A stretch of DNA of 64,000 nucleotides, from contig JAMYHX010000164.1 of assembly GCA_025529335.1 (NCBI GenBank), forward strand, positions 1-64,000, in the 5' to 3' direction. Below are positions 24,805 to 37,320 of the stretch, piece after piece (within the stretch, counting starts at the first letter, position 1; every line of letters starts with the position of its first letter). This DNA is from Rhizopus sp. PT2906. Taxonomy: Eukaryota > Mucoromycota > Mucoromycetes > Mucorales > Rhizopodaceae. The position numbers and the translations under genes are program-made. Under the pieces are notes generated by a model, which saw nothing but the letters and a program-made list of their open reading frames with translations, searched no databases and was not told where the DNA came from.

Positions 24805-25732
24805 CAATAAGTATTAGAGTATATGAAATATATATATATATAAACATTCTTGTCTACAAGTGATAAAGAGTATGCAACAATTCTGCCCATAATTTGAGCT
24901 GTTGTTGTGTAGACGGATTTTATTTGTGCATCCTGTTGTATTCAGCATTGTTTATTTTTTTAAAAAAAAGGCAGTTAAGTCGATGACTTGGAAAGTAAAT
25001 TCTTTATTGAAAGAAAAAGATTATTCATTGTTAATAGTCAAGTTAATATGGCACTTTCCAAGAAAAATGTCACTCGAACGCATTTGTTAAGATATGTGTT
25101 TATTATCGATTCAGTTGCTAAAGAGCTTTCCAACGAAAAAGGTGATCTTGGCAGTTATATGAAACAAGTGAAGATTGCTTCTGTAAGAAGTAAAAATAAG
25201 TATCAACAAACGTCCTGTTGATCTAACAAATCATGAATAGATAAGACGATATTACAACAAGACTCATCGGTGTTTATTGTAATATTCTGTACACTTCTAC
25301 TAGTAATATATAGGGCAATAATTTATACTCAGTCGTTATCTCTACTGGCGAATAGGTTATAGGTGACATACACAATAGAATATATGCTTCATTAGTATAA
25401 GATCACTCTAAGATATTCTTATCGAGTCTCAACAATTTCACGTATATGAATTTATGAGTTATCATAAATACATTTGGTCCGGTTTATCTCTTTGTTACCT
25501 TTTAAAGAAACAATAAGGTCAAGCTCCTAATATACAATGAGATCAATCCATTATTTTTTCATATGATTTTTATTATCATCATTCAATCCGTGAGAAGCTT
25601 TTACACTATAAAGAGAACAGTCTTTCATTTGATTGGATGACTATGTGTCTGTCATTCAATACCCTTTTATAAGTACTTTATAAAAATTTGATTGGCTTAA
25701 TACATATTTTTTTTCCTTCTTATTCAAATGAA
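24247..25732. other. Intergenic, long poly-T tracts
   Basis: Very AT-rich spacer with two T runs of roughly 35-40 nt (24609-24646, 24768-24804). Each lies downstream of the same short sequence CTGCTTATCGCAATAA (24574 and 24736). The stretch 24988-25221 has a 78-codon open frame (containing MALSKKNVTRTHLLRYVFII) that I cannot assign. Confidence 0.45.
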
Positions 25733-26693
25733 ATGAAAGAAGCTTCTGATGTCATAACTGTATTACCTCTCAAACATAAAGCAGGTGGCCATGTTGCCAT
25801 GTTTCGTTTATCAAATGGACCTATATGTAAAGCCATTAAAACAAATGAAGATGCTTTTTACAGGGATTTATTAAGACATGGAAGGTTAAAAAGATTTCTA
25901 CCTAGATATCTTGGCATCATTCATGTCGATTATTGTAACGGATATCCTGAAATACCCCTCGAAAGTGATCGAAAAAGACTTTGTCAATTTCAACAACATT
26001 CCCACGTTGATAAACCGAGTGAAGCCAAAGTAGGCGAAGAGTTTATGGTCATGGACGATCTGACGTTTGGACTGAACAAACCGTGTATTCTCGACTTGAA
26101 AATGGGAACAAGGCAGCATGGTGTCTACGTCACTCCAGAAAAGATGGCTACTCAAAAGTTTAAATGTGAACAATCGACAAGTGGACAGTTGGGTGTGCGT
26201 GTGTGTGGTATGCAGGTAAGTAAGATGTGTAGTTCATTATCTTTACTTACTTTTGTAGGTCTACCAAGTGAACACAGGACACTACGACATTCAAGATAAA
26301 TACACTGGACGTACATTAAATGAAGAATCGTTTAAAGATACAATAAGACACTTTTTATTTAATGGCAATCGATTCATAATTGAATTTATACCTATTCTTT
26401 TAAGCAAATTACATGGTTTATATAATGAAATTAAGAAAATGATTGGGTATCGATTTTATGGAGCTAGTTTACTGATTGTGTATGATGGATTAGACTTGAG
26501 TAAAGGCATTAAAATGAAGTTAATTGATTTTACACACTGCATAACAAGAAAAGAAATCATTGAAAATTATCATGTCATGACCTACCCGCCTGAAAAGGGC
26601 TCTTATAGTCCTGATGATGGCTTTCTTCAAGGCATAAGTTCTCTCATAGACACACTATCTTTTATCTATGATGAACAACAACAAGAAAAATAA
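25733..26693 (+). CDS. Inositol polyphosphate kinase, IP6K/Kcs1-like
   Basis: Transfers phosphate to inositol phosphates; the family makes inositol pyrophosphates (IP6K/Kcs1) or IP4/IP5 (IPMK). Two exons (25733-26215, 26259-26693; 43 nt intron) encode 305 aa, matching the compact catalytic core. Seen in order are KHKAGGHVAMF, AFYRDLLRHGRLKRFLPRYL, the inositol-binding signature PCILDLKMGTRQHG (PxxxDxKxG), the ATP-site ASLLIVYDG, and the metal-binding IDFTH near residue 265. The spacing and the QHGVYVTPEKMATQKFKCEQSTS segment favour IP6K over IPMK. There is no long N-terminal extension as in yeast Kcs1. An upstream coding exon cannot be excluded. Confidence 0.85.
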
Positions 26694-26709
26694 AAATTTT
26701 TTATTATCA

Positions 26710-27936
26710 TTATTCGTCTCTTAACCTTAGTCCATTACGTATCTCGTCTGTCAATGGTAAATCCTTTTCGCAACGATCACATTGACATTTAAATAAATAT
26801 GACTTATCCAAGTAGGTCTGTCTTGTTTCCTTGTTCCATCTTGGATTCACATACGTCTCATACAGTTGCTCCCCTTGTTTGATATCTCTAATCGCTCTCA
26901 CCGCAATCTTGTACTGTGACTTGGCCTGAGGATGATCAATACTGACATTTGGGTAACAGTTATGATTGATATGTGAATGTACTAGATAGAGACCACCATT
27001 TTGATTGTTGATGTTGAATTTACCCATATAATTCAAAAATGTCTTTTCGTCATCAAACAGTTGAGTCTTGAGTGTATCTGGCAAGGCCTTGGTGATCTTA
27101 CACTTGGCTGGTGGTTCCTTGTACGCCTTGGAAAGGAAATCGCGTGCCTTGGCCCAGAGCTCGCGTGTGGGGTGTTCCATAAAGATCCACTCGGTCTCTT
27201 TTGCCTGACGTTCTTCCTGACTGACAGTCGCAAAGGCATCGAGGTGACCCAAGACCTCATTCAACTCGTCTCGCTGGTGTGCCAAGATCATACGAGCATA
27301 GATACGAGCGATCGCCATAGGTGCCTGCCAATTTTCGCCCTCACAAAAGTTCATCAACTTTGTCACGGCTGGGTTCAATCGAGTACATTCTAACTGATGA
27401 AATTGTTCCCAGGCAGTGGATCGACATTGTTTGCTGCAGTAATACATTTCACAATACTTGCAGTGTTGTGTCAATCGATTGGCATACAGGATCGGCTTAC
27501 AGCACAAACCACAGGCGTTACCAGAACGAGCCAAGGCAAAGAGTTCCCAGGGTGGAAAGTACACAAAGGGTTCTTCTGTAAACAATATCTCGTCTCTTTT
27601 GATATCGCGTGCTGCAAACAGTCCCTTGCCTGTGACTGGATCAACCATGCGTGCCTGCACACAGTCAGACACAGACTTGAAGTCCAATCGAGGATCGATA
27701 TATGATACTGGCACGGAGGGGTCGTCAGCAAGTCCACTCTTGACGGGCTGAGTCGTCTGGGTGAGTCCACACTGCTGCATATGCTTCTTCACTCGCTTTT
27801 CTGATACTTGCCAGCTGGGTTGTTGCTCAAGCACAAGCGTCGTCACTTTTTTGATGCCGGCCTCGGGTGTCTCGAGCTTGATTTTTTGAATGGCCTCCAC
27901 AAGTGCTTCTTCACTAGGAATGATCTTGTCTGTCAT
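26710..27936 (-). CDS. SET/MYND-type lysine methyltransferase, Set5-like
   Basis: Single exon, 408 aa. The SET domain is split by a MYND zinc finger, as in Set5 and SMYD proteins. It starts near residue 98 (GKGLFAARDIKRDEILFTEEP). The MYND-type cysteine cluster CGLCCKPILYANRLTQHCKY and YYCSKQCRSTAWEQFH lies at ~135-185. SET resumes with HSHINHNCYPNVSI (the NHNC substrate/SAM motif) and GEQLYETYVNP, then post-SET CQCDRC near the end. Yeast Set5 methylates histone H4 at K5/K8/K12; that specificity is inferred. The ATG at 27936 is used because the in-frame extension upstream lacks one. Its 3' end faces that of the inositol kinase, with only 16 bp between stop codons. Confidence 0.88.
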   Translation of the reverse strand: MTDKIIPSEEALVEAIQKIKLETPEAGIKKVTTLVLEQQPSWQVSEKRVKKHMQQCGLTQTTQPVKSGLADDPSVPVSYIDPRLDFKSVSDCVQARMVDPVTGKGLFAARDIKRDEILFTEEPFVYFPPWELFALARSGNACGLCCKPILYANRLTQHCKYCEMYYCSKQCRSTAWEQFHQLECTRLNPAVTKLMNFCEGENWQAPMAIARIYARMILAHQRDELNEVLGHLDAFATVSQEERQAKETEWIFMEHPTRELWAKARDFLSKAYKEPPAKCKITKALPDTLKTQLFDDEKTFLNYMGKFNINNQNGGLYLVHSHINHNCYPNVSIDHPQAKSQYKIAVRAIRDIKQGEQLYETYVNPRWNKETRQTYLDKSYLFKCQCDRCEKDLPLTDEIRNGLRLRDE

Positions 27937-28076
27937 TGTGTCAAAATATATAGAAAAAAGAGAAATCTTCAATCAAGGGGCGGAGAGAAAAAGTTTAAGC
28001 TTGAACATAAGCCACAGATTTAACGAATGAAGGGGGAAGGTTTATTATGCTCATATTTACATATTTATATTGGGGC

Positions 28077-29995
28077 TCATGATGTCGTTGTAGAACGCTT
28101 AAACTGAGAATACTCCTTTGCTTTGTTTTCTAACAATGTATATAGAAACCTTCTAAAGGTCAACAGTTCTTTCTTTTGATTCTCTACAAACTCTTCTACT
28201 GCAACCTACAAATATATCTAAGTACATAGCCCTAGCGGACATTCACACAGATACACTTACCGTGCTCTTGGTAGTAAAGATAGAATCCCACATTTTCGTC
28301 TTGTATTTGTAAAAGTTGTATATACTATGCAGACAAAAGACACCACAGTCATAGTGATTATCCTGTTGTGGACACTGAATGGACATAAACTCTGGTGGTA
28401 TAAACTCGGGTTCAAGCACGTCTAGTTTTCGAGCTGCTTCCTTTTTTAAATACTCGACAATGTATCTTCGTATATGTCGTTGTGATCCACCCAAGGAATC
28501 CATAGTCATGATGTAGGGTCTAGATACTATAAGTAACAGTAGAAGTACACGGCAAACTTACTTTGTACGGTCCAGCCGATCCTTACTAGACTTTGTTCGT
28601 AATTCATCTTGATCTATACGTTTTCCTTGACCGATAGATGCACCTGGGTTGACAACTAAGATGATGAACCAATGACTATGCTCTGCAACGGGTATAATTA
28701 GGAGATCTTTGTCAAATATGTTTGCATTCTGCGTCCAGCGAGATAGTTTTTCAAAGTGTTCGGTCGTTTTGCAGTCCACTAGTTTTGTATAAAAGAAGGA
28801 ATTGAAAGTGTAGATGCCGTCATCAGGATATTGATCTGCCCAGACTCTAGGGTAAAAGTCAATGATTGTATCGTTCAGAAATCGGTCCTTTGCCAGCCGC
28901 TGCAGATCGTCCCAGTAGACCGTAATCTGTCCGGAACCAACAAAGGGGTACATGAGTATATGCTTGTCTCGGCCATAAAATGTAAAGTCTCGTTTGGTCA
29001 ATTCATTGTTGTCTTCCACGTCAATCTCTACGGATGTCTTATCCTCTGCGGCACTGCTGCTTCTTGTCTTGCGTTTGGGTAATTCTTTTTTGTCAAACAG
29101 AGGTTGTTCTTTGCTTTTCTTGGGGGTATATGACTTTTGTTTTTGATCTTCTAGATATTCATCTGGTAATTCATCTACTTCAACCTCCTCCTCCATCTTG
29201 GGCTTGTAGCTTTTTCTGGGTCGCTTGATCAGGACGATCACGTCGTCGGGTTGAATACTCGATGCTTTACGTTTTGCTGTTGAGGTTGAGTCAGGCGGCG
29301 GTGATCTTTTGTCGTCATCGCTATAATCTAAATCAATGTCAATATAGTGACGTTTGGTGTTGTTATTACTAGACGATGGTGTCTATCATATATAAAGGTC
29401 AGAATAAAATAATGAATTGTACATGTCTGCATTACAAATAAATGGCTCATATAACTGCCCAATGATTTCAGCTTTTCTTTCATCTTATTCCCCGTAGGCT
29501 TGACCAGCTTTGATCCTCCATATTTAGGTTCTTCTGATAACTCGTTGTGATCGTTCTGAATATATATAGATGATCAATACGAACAAGATCAGCAAAGATA
29601 TAAAGTGTATACCTTTTCTCTTGTACGATAACAAGAACTGTCTAGAATAGATTTCATAAATTCGTCTTCCTCTTGTGTTCTTGTCGATTCACGCGCAGTG
29701 TGCATACTTTTGATTCGTTTGGTTGTTGACATGCCTGAGTCGATCGGATTCAATATGCCTCTTCTTGGTCTTTTACTGAACGTATGCTTTATTCTTGGAG
29801 ACGCAGGACGAGTCTGCATAAAGAAGAAATGAACAAGATGGGAATAAAAAGAAGAAATGATTAACTTACACCAGAAGGTATTTCAATAGGCACTCCAATA
29901 CGAGTTGACTTTTTATCAAACTAGACATAGTCAAGTTATATTTCATTCTTTTATATATATATATGTATGTATGTATAACTTACAGCTTTTCTCAT
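28077..29995 (-). CDS. SUMO protease, Ulp2/SENP6-7-like
   Basis: Cysteine protease (C48) that trims poly-SUMO chains in the nucleus. Seven exons (29995-29984, 29920-29870, 29813-29613, 29555-29436, 29382-28562, 28519-28261, 28205-28077) give 530 aa; the first exon codes for only four residues. The N-terminal half is basic and disordered with KRPRR and KRPRKS clusters, likely nuclear localisation. The catalytic domain starts at DLQRLAKDRFLNDTIIDFY (~residue 270). The His box is VAEHSHWFIILVV, the Asp box IMTMDSLGGSQRHIRRYI, and the oxyanion Gln and catalytic Cys are in QCPQQDNHYDCGVFCLHS. All three catalytic residues are present. The insertion between the His and Asp boxes is typical of the Ulp2 branch. 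The fifth intron is only 42 nt. Confidence 0.88.
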
Positions 29996-31900
29996 ATGAT
30001 AAGGAGACAGAGAATTCAAAAAATAGAAAGAGAGGGAAAAAGTACGTTTGGAAAGGGTCAACCCCGATAAGAATTATTCGGCTCGCAAAATGATCAAGGG
30101 ATGGCCGGACTTTTCTTGATTATGCAAGCAAGCAATGAAAGGTCAAGGGGGGTTGATTTTTCATTGTTGGACTTTTATAAAAGGTTGGTTCGAGTGTTTG
30201 ATTTTTATACTTATATCGTAGAATCGATCCATGTTGAATGAATGTTGTGTAAAAAAAGTTCTTTGAAAGCTTTACTTCAATACTCAAAAAGATGGCTTAG
30301 GTTCAACGCTTGATCTTTAATAAACCTCAGTCAACTATCAGCTTGTATTGTCCCCCTCTTTTAGGTAGCTGTCATTCGTTCTTATTTCTATTCTCTCTTT
30401 GAAGATTGTCAGTTCTCAAACAATTGCCTCTTTCTTTATGTTTGAAACATAAAGTGACATCAGAGTGTGCCCTTATATCAATGCATGTTTTGATTCAAAA
30501 GAAAAACAGACAATGAAGCAAAGACACTTTCAACATGTGAATTGCGTGCTTTTTCGAGAAGTGATGCATAAAATGTTTGAAAACAATGCTCAATATTTCT
30601 AAAACAAGTGAATAACAATCAAATTTGGAAATTTGTTCGAAAAATGTAAAATGGAGAAATGAAAATAGAAAATGACGGAATCCTTTACTTGTCACAATAA
30701 TCAATACGTTTCTATGGTAATTATTATCTATTTCATATACTTATTGCCATGGAAACATGGTCTTGTAAACTTTTTATAAAAAGGTTTCCCCCCTTTTTTT
30801 TTTTATAAACTGAATCTGATAAATTGTATGATTCTTTCTTGACAGCAGAAAAGAAAAAGGGATGCGTCGTTACACAGGACAACGACGAGCGACATTATTG
30901 CATAACCTAAGCAACATTAGCTCAATTGACGTAATGCAGAAATAAATGCCTAATGATCAAAGAAGGAATATTAGGAATAAGTATAATTAATTGCTTAATG
31001 TTGGGTATTATTCTCGAATAATAACATCATATTTTTCAGGGTTTACGTTGATTCCCTCCTTAAGACGGGATATGATTCATATATATGGGAACCATGGGTT
31101 ACTCTTACAATGTAAAAAATGTAGTTTTGGCTTCAAATTGAACAAAATTCTTTCTATAATGTAATACTCTAGCCGTCTTTAATCCTTATCTAGTCCTACC
31201 AATGAGACAGCTCTAATTCATCTTCAAAAGATATATGGATAACATCAGTATAAGACGTTGTGACTAGGAACCTATGATGGAAATAACAGATGAAATACGT
31301 AAAGACTATAGCTATCATAAAATACTAATGGCTAAGTATGTATGCCTTGTTTGCATTCTAATGAGTATTGAGTAAAGATACGTGGGTATATCATCCGCAT
31401 CAAATTGGCGTTAAAGCAGTGTTATCATTTACTTTAACCATTTGTTTGTATTTTCGTTACTGGATCATGCGTGAAATGATTTTTTGCTATTTCCAATGAG
31501 TGTCAAGAGTGATCATTTTATTTACATGTTACGCAATTCCTTTACAAAAATACGTATTAACATTTTCTAATTGTACATGAGGGCTCATCTGTGTATTGAA
31601 TACTAGGTTTTCATGACATATATTCTTATATGAAAGGTAAATTGAATAATTTGCCATGACAACCAGGAGAGGAGTTATCTCTCAAATAAACAACACATAG
31701 AGCGTGTAGTTAGCATTAAACTTCACACGCTTTCTGTACCACCAATTCTAATTTGATTTTTTGTTGATCGCAATTAGATACAGAAATGTCGCAATCGGAT
31801 GGCGCAATTGTATTTATTCTATTTCAAATTCAGTTTTTTGGGCTTTCTTTTTTATTCTCTCCCTCCCTCTCTCTCCCTTTTTCTCTATTGACAGCAAAAA
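29996..31900. other. Intergenic, shared 5' region, no gene recognised
   Basis: About 1.9 kb between the divergent SUMO protease and bZIP genes. Sequence is AT-rich with a T-rich stretch and TATAAA-like motifs (30790-30815). A pyrimidine-rich block (31850-31890) precedes the bZIP start. No coding exon was recognised. Confidence 0.45.
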
Positions 31901-32598
31901 ATGAACTCACCTCCAACACAATTACTACCACCCATTTCAATGTTTACCACGGGCCTTGCTTCTCCTCCTACAACTGCATTTGATCCAAAAAAAGCAATGC
32001 CCATATTACCCAAGCCTTATGAAGACCATTTATTTCCATACCCCGCTGAGTTAAGAAGAAGATCAGACTCAGCCCAAGACAGCCAGAAGAGAGTGATGAC
32101 CTCTGAAGAAGTATTAGCAGAAAAAAGACGAAGAAATGCAGGCGCATCTGCGCGATTTCGTGATCGTCGTAAGCAGAGAGAACGTGAATTACAGGAACGA
32201 TGTCAGGGTTTAGAAAAGAGAACACAGGAATTGGAAGATGCTTTGCGATTTGTCTGTCCTGATCATCCTCTATTGATCAACGCAAACCTAAACTCACCAT
32301 CCGAAACATCGTCATCCACATCATCACCTTCAACGCCATCCGCATCAGTAGATATCCTTGGTCGCATCAATCAACTGGAGCAATTTATAACTCGATTTAG
32401 AGTCGAAAAGCAAACAGATGCAAAGAAACTAGAGGAATTAGAAAATGAGGCAAGTATATATATATTTATACTATGTTTATATAAATGTCCACTAACATGA
32501 AATAGAATAAGTTTTTGAAATCTGTATTAACAACTCTAACAAGTAAAAATGGTTCACAAGAACAATCTGCTCCAAATTCTCCTTCATCTGATGTTTAA
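31901..32598 (+). CDS. bZIP transcription factor, MetR/Cys-3-like
   Basis: Two exons (31901-32449, 32506-32598) give 213 aa. The basic region EKRRRNAGASARFRDRRKQR (N-x7-R with the ASARFR core) matches the Cys-3/MetR/Met4 class that controls sulfur assimilation. It is followed by a leucine-zipper heptad pattern (LQERCQGLEKRTQELEDAL) and a second coiled segment beginning ILGRINQLEQFITRFR. A Ser/Thr/Pro-rich linker lies between. The intron is GC-AG: donor GAG|GCAAGT at 32450. Reading through it, or using the nearby GT, gives a stop. Sulfur regulation is inferred from the basic region only. The ATG follows a pyrimidine-rich leader and CAGCAAAAA. Confidence 0.82.
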
Positions 32599-32980
32599 GC
32601 ATAATACAATCACACATATATATTTCCTTGCATTTTCATTACACGCACACACACATGCTTCATTCTATTACATTTTGACTAAATAATAATAAAAGAGATT
32701 GTTTATTAAACTTAAAAAAACATATTGTCATGTATATACACATAAACAAATTCAATTCAATCTTTTTAACAAAAGATGCAATGCAAATAAAAGTTACAGT
32801 ATATGTAAAAAAAAAGGAGAAAGGGGGGAGGAAAGAATGTATATATGTGTGTGTGTGTGTGATAAGTCTAAGTGAACGAATATATAAGCAAAAAGCCCAA
32901 ACAAAAAAAAAACAAAAAAGAAAGGAAAGGGGTATCCATTATGTATATGTATATAGTGATATCATTCAGAGGGATTGCTA
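32599..32980. other. Convergent 3' flanks of the bZIP and PUF genes
   Basis: About 380 bp between converging stop codons. It contains AATAATAAAA-type polyadenylation-like sequence (32682-32692), a (TG)n run near 32843-32861 and A-rich tracts. No gene was recognised. Confidence 0.5.
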
Positions 32981-35900
32981 TTATGTGTTGTTATCTTCTT
33001 CATTCTTTTCTTCTGTAGTGGCTGCATTGTTATTTGCAGTTGAAATAGACGCTGCAACAGCGGCAGCATAGAAATTAGCCATCATGGCTGCTGTAGATTG
33101 AGGTTGTTCTAGTTGTTCTTCATTTCCCATTCCATTACTGACCGCCAGATACTTGGCATGTAAGGCAGCAGCTAAACTGGGACTGATGGAAAATTGAGAA
33201 GGTATACCAGCACCCAAGCTCGCACCCGGAACTGAATCGACCATGACCATGTTGATTTCTTCTACAAGTCGCTTGTAGCCCTGTACGTGCTGCAGCTTTA
33301 ATTTATAAAGCATCTGTTTTACTCTTTCTGCAATGCGCTGTCTCTCCTTTAGTTCAATATATGAGCTTGACAGAATCTTTTGTATCAAATTGACACCATG
33401 GACTTGATCATGGAGAATCTCTTCAGTCACTTCTGCATATTGTGGTGTAAAGAAGAGAGCATCAAGAATAACTGCCCTTGCATCAGGCTCTTGACGTTGG
33501 TTGATCAGCTTCAAGACGGTAAGAGAGGCTAATTTATGTGTACAAAGGCGTGCCAAGTGAGGTAATAATCGAGGTGCAAGCACTCGATAACGCCCAGGAA
33601 TACCTGATGTGTCCAGTAACCAGATCAGTAAAAGTGCTCCGTTTGCATTTGTAGCTAAAAGTAAAGCATGTTGTACAAGTGAAGCAGCAACATATTTCTA
33701 TTTATGAACAAAAAAAGATGGTGTTAGTCTTGTCATATTAAAATGCTTTGCTCTCTCTCTCTCTCTCTTTCTTTTTTTTTTTTTTTTTTTTTTTTACTTG
33801 CTGTCGTTTGGTAACATGGGGACTCTCCAGTGTGGCACGAACGGCTCGCGCGCCGAAGCGTCCTTGAGCAATTTCCCAACATGAGTCAACAATAGCGTCA
33901 AAGATGAACTGATTCTGTAAGGGACCAAGACTGAGACAACACTGAACAACGTAATTGCCAAATTGATCCAACAAGAGTGCAGGCACATAGGGTTTAATAT
34001 GCTCACAAATAAGATTCACCTATTTCTTTTTTTAAAAAAATATGAATGTAGTTTACTATTTTTTGATTTTATACCTGCGCAGGAAGTTTTGCCGTGTCAA
34101 TAATCTTTTGAGCGGCCCAGGTTCCATTCTTGTGCACACCAATCGAAGCTAAATAAGGCGCTACTCGTTCAAGCATAAGAGACTTGGTCATCTCTGAGCA
34201 TTTTTCAAATAATCGTTGAATGACCGTGTTGCCGATATAGTCTATAGACAGGTATGGGTTCATTTCTGTTTTTTTTTAAGATGGTTTCCATCTTACCGCT
34301 ACAAAGTTCCACCAACTCATCCAAACATTCAACCGCAATGACTTCCAGTTCCTTTACCGAGATTTGACCATTATCCAATCTTTTCCGGATATCTCTTAAT
34401 TTCGCAATATCGACCTTTCTAGATTGACCCAATTCGGGAGCAGCTGGTATAGTATGGAAGTAATGCTGAGGCAAATGAAGCACTAAGTTACAAAAGTAAG
34501 CTTATATCCGTTTTTTTTTTTTTTTTATTGGTGCGACCCTCACCTTGAAACATCGGACCATCCTTTTCATCTTCACCAAAATCCTGCATGATCATCTTTC
34601 GTTCTGATATAATAGCCGACACCATGTTGGGATTATGTGTCATCATCTCGGTCATCATGTACATCATCATTTGCTGCTGGTACTGTTGGTGTTCCTTTTC
34701 GACATCATCTTCCATCGTCTTGAGCGAAGGCACTTTTGCATATCCAATCTTGATCATGCCTGTGCCTGGTCCCATGATCTCCCGATTATGTAACGATTTT
34801 TTAGCTCGGATGGCATCTTCTAAATTAAAAAAATTGATAAATCCGCAGTTTTTGTGGGGCAGCACACGGACGGATTCGATCGCTCCGAAGGTGGAAAAGA
34901 CGGTACCCAAAGCAACCTGGGTTGTGTTGTTTGGAATATTTCCAATCCCTATTAAAAACATAAGTAACTGTTTCGTATTGTCCTTTAACTTACATAACGC
35001 TCGGGTGGGTTCTTGAACACTGTCGGTCAACAGTTGAGACTGAGATGACTGTGACGATGTTGAGGAAGACAGCTGTTGTGGCACTGATTCAGATTTTCCA
35101 AATCCGACCTTGATAGTTGAATTGCCAAGTTTACTGTTCATCTTGTGAATCAACGCATCCTTGGCTCTCAATGCTTCTTCGACCCCAAAGTAATTGATAA
35201 ACGCACACTCACGGTCCGGTAAGATCCTTATACTTTCAATAGACCCAAACTTTGAAAACAAATTATTCAAATCGTTGGTTGTGATGCTAAGGTCGAGCTG
35301 TCCAATCCATAAAGAACGACTCGGTATTTGGCCATGAGGGACGATCTCGGCGTCTTCAAAGGATTCCCATGCGGTAGGTGGTGTTGCCAACTCAGGCTCA
35401 TCCTGATGGTAGATGGGAGATGAACTGGTTGTGCTGGCCTTTCTTTGTCTTGCCATCATCTCTAGCAGATCAGCACTGCTGTTTGAGTTGCGTAGGAACG
35501 GACGACGGATGTTGTTTTCTAACGGAAGCCGAGGATGCCATATAGACTGAAAAGGAGGATGGTCCTGCTGTTGTTGTTCTTCTAAAGAATCAACAGCACT
35601 CATTGCTCTTGGTCTATTTCCTTGAAGTCTAAGGTCCATCAGAGGAGGACGTTGTTTTAAAAAGGAATCATATGGAATCTGTTGTTGTTGTTGTTGTTGT
35701 TGTTGATGAGTTTCAGCCAAGAATTGAAGTGAAGAATATGAATGACTTGCATGAATTGTACGTCTATTGTCTAAAGTTCGACTATCGTCTAATCCTAAAG
35801 AAGCAAATGTACTAGCAATTGTATGATGACTGTCTTCTCTGAGTAACTGATCTGAAGTAGGACTATGTGGTTGACCGTCCCAGAGGGGTTGACTCTGTGG

Positions 35901-36171
35901 GTTGAATAGACTGCTAGTGAAAACATGGGTTGGGTTACGCATATTGTTGGGTATCACAGGATCTGGAGGTGCTGTCTCAGCACGAGGTCGACGTAAAGGT
36001 TCTTGAGCCAATTTCTTATGCCATGTTTTCGTTGCTAAATAATTGGTATTGCCACTACACATGAACGCGTTATACATATTAGAAACAAAAAATTAAAGTG
36101 TCATACCTCGGTGAACAATTGGAGTCATTGTCATTGAGTGAATTAGTTGAATCGGTACCTGAGTTGGCCAT
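32981..36171 (-). CDS. RRM + PUF RNA-binding protein (Jsn1/Puf2-like)
   Basis: Binds mRNA 3'UTRs and in yeast affects mRNA decay and localisation. Seven exons (36171-36107, 36054-34994, 34948-34544, 34482-34297, 34265-34075, 34019-33798, 33697-32981) give 948 aa. Residues ~260-340 and ~375-455 are two RRMs: RSLWIGQLDLSITTNDLNNL with ILPDRECAFINYF, and RALWIGNIPNNTTQ with VLPHKNCGFINFF. PUF repeats follow, for example YIGNTVIQRLFEKCSE, HKNGTWAAQKIID, DQFGNYVVQCCLS and GRFGARAVRATLES. A run of nine Gln lies near residue 135. The fourth intron (34266-34296) is just 31 nt and is required to keep frame. The C-terminus is Ala-rich then acidic. Confidence 0.9.
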
Positions 36172-36989
36172 GATGTTCTGCAATGACCCTACTTTTTATT
36201 ATTTCTGTCCCTGTTTGTATGTATTTTCTTTCAATTAGTCGGGGAACAAATGTGTGTGCTTTCCGATAAAAAAAAAGTACTAAAAAGACGAAATGAAAAA
36301 TATAAAAAGAGAAAGAAGAAAGGGAGAAAAAAGAAAAAGGAAAGGGAAAAAAAGGGAGGAAGTTGAAAGATTTGAAAGGGAGAAAGGGTGTGTACGTGTG
36401 TGTGTGTATTGAAGAGAAAGAGATAAATAAATAACTAAAAATATATTACAAAAAGCAGGGGCGTTCTCGTCTTTTGGCGGGGGATACAAACTTTTTTTTT
36501 TTTTTTTTTTTTTTTTTCCTTCTACCAACAAAAAAAAGAAAAAGTTTTATATGCTCCAATATTTGCTTGGATTTTTTAAAAAAGTAGTTTTATTATTAAA
36601 TATTTAAACATGTTTATGATGTATATAAAAGTATTAAAGAACAATTCTAATTAAAAGAAACACAAGATCAGCAACTTCGGAAGTGCACCGAAAGTGACAT
36701 CCTGCAACAAATAATTCAAATAGACACTTGTTTTTGCTTTTTATTCTACACTGTTTTCTTTCCTATTCTCTATTAAATTATAGGCGTCTGGTTTGTTAAT
36801 ACAAAAAAAGAGAGATTAACAGAGTAGGAAGCAAATCATTTAATTATAGTTTATGTGTGCAACCCCGAGATTGTTTCTGCATATAAATCGGAAAGAACTT
36901 AATCTTGTCAATTGTCACCCACGCTTTCTTGGTTATTTACTCTTTCTCTTCTTTCTCTCTCTGCATTTACTATAAACTAAGCATCACTA

Positions 36990-37320
36990 ATGGATTACTT
37001 ACAAGATGATACAGATGAGTTTATTAGCCATTCTATTACTGTACTAAGAAAGGCTCATCTACTTGTGATGTTGCCGAATAAGGTGATGTAAACACGAGAA
37101 GCGAAGATCCTATTTAAAGGTGTTGTCTTTACACTCGTGTGTATCCTACATTAATACACCGTGCTTGTGGCTGCAGAGAAAAATAGTTGCGGAGAATAAA
37201 AATCCACCTTGCTGGTTGCTTGTTCGCAATGCACTTCACTTTCTTTTTTTCTGTTCTTATTTGACTCGGAATCAAAAATTAAACTATGAAACTAGTTTGA
37301 ATAATGAAGTTAAAGTTTAG
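36990..37320 (+). CDS. Putative small two-exon gene
   Basis: After a pyrimidine-rich leader and TATAAACTAAGCATCACTA, an ATG opens MDYLQDDTDEFISHSITVLR and runs to LLVMLPNK, where GTGATG could be a donor. A GCAG acceptor near 37177 would open KIVAENKNPPCWLLVRNALH to a stop at 37318-37320. The join is plausible but unproven, and no family is recognised. Confidence 0.22.

Noticed and set aside
27001..27751. Several plus-strand frames across the Set5-like gene
   Set aside because: Antisense shadows; the minus-strand frame has the full SET and MYND motif set.
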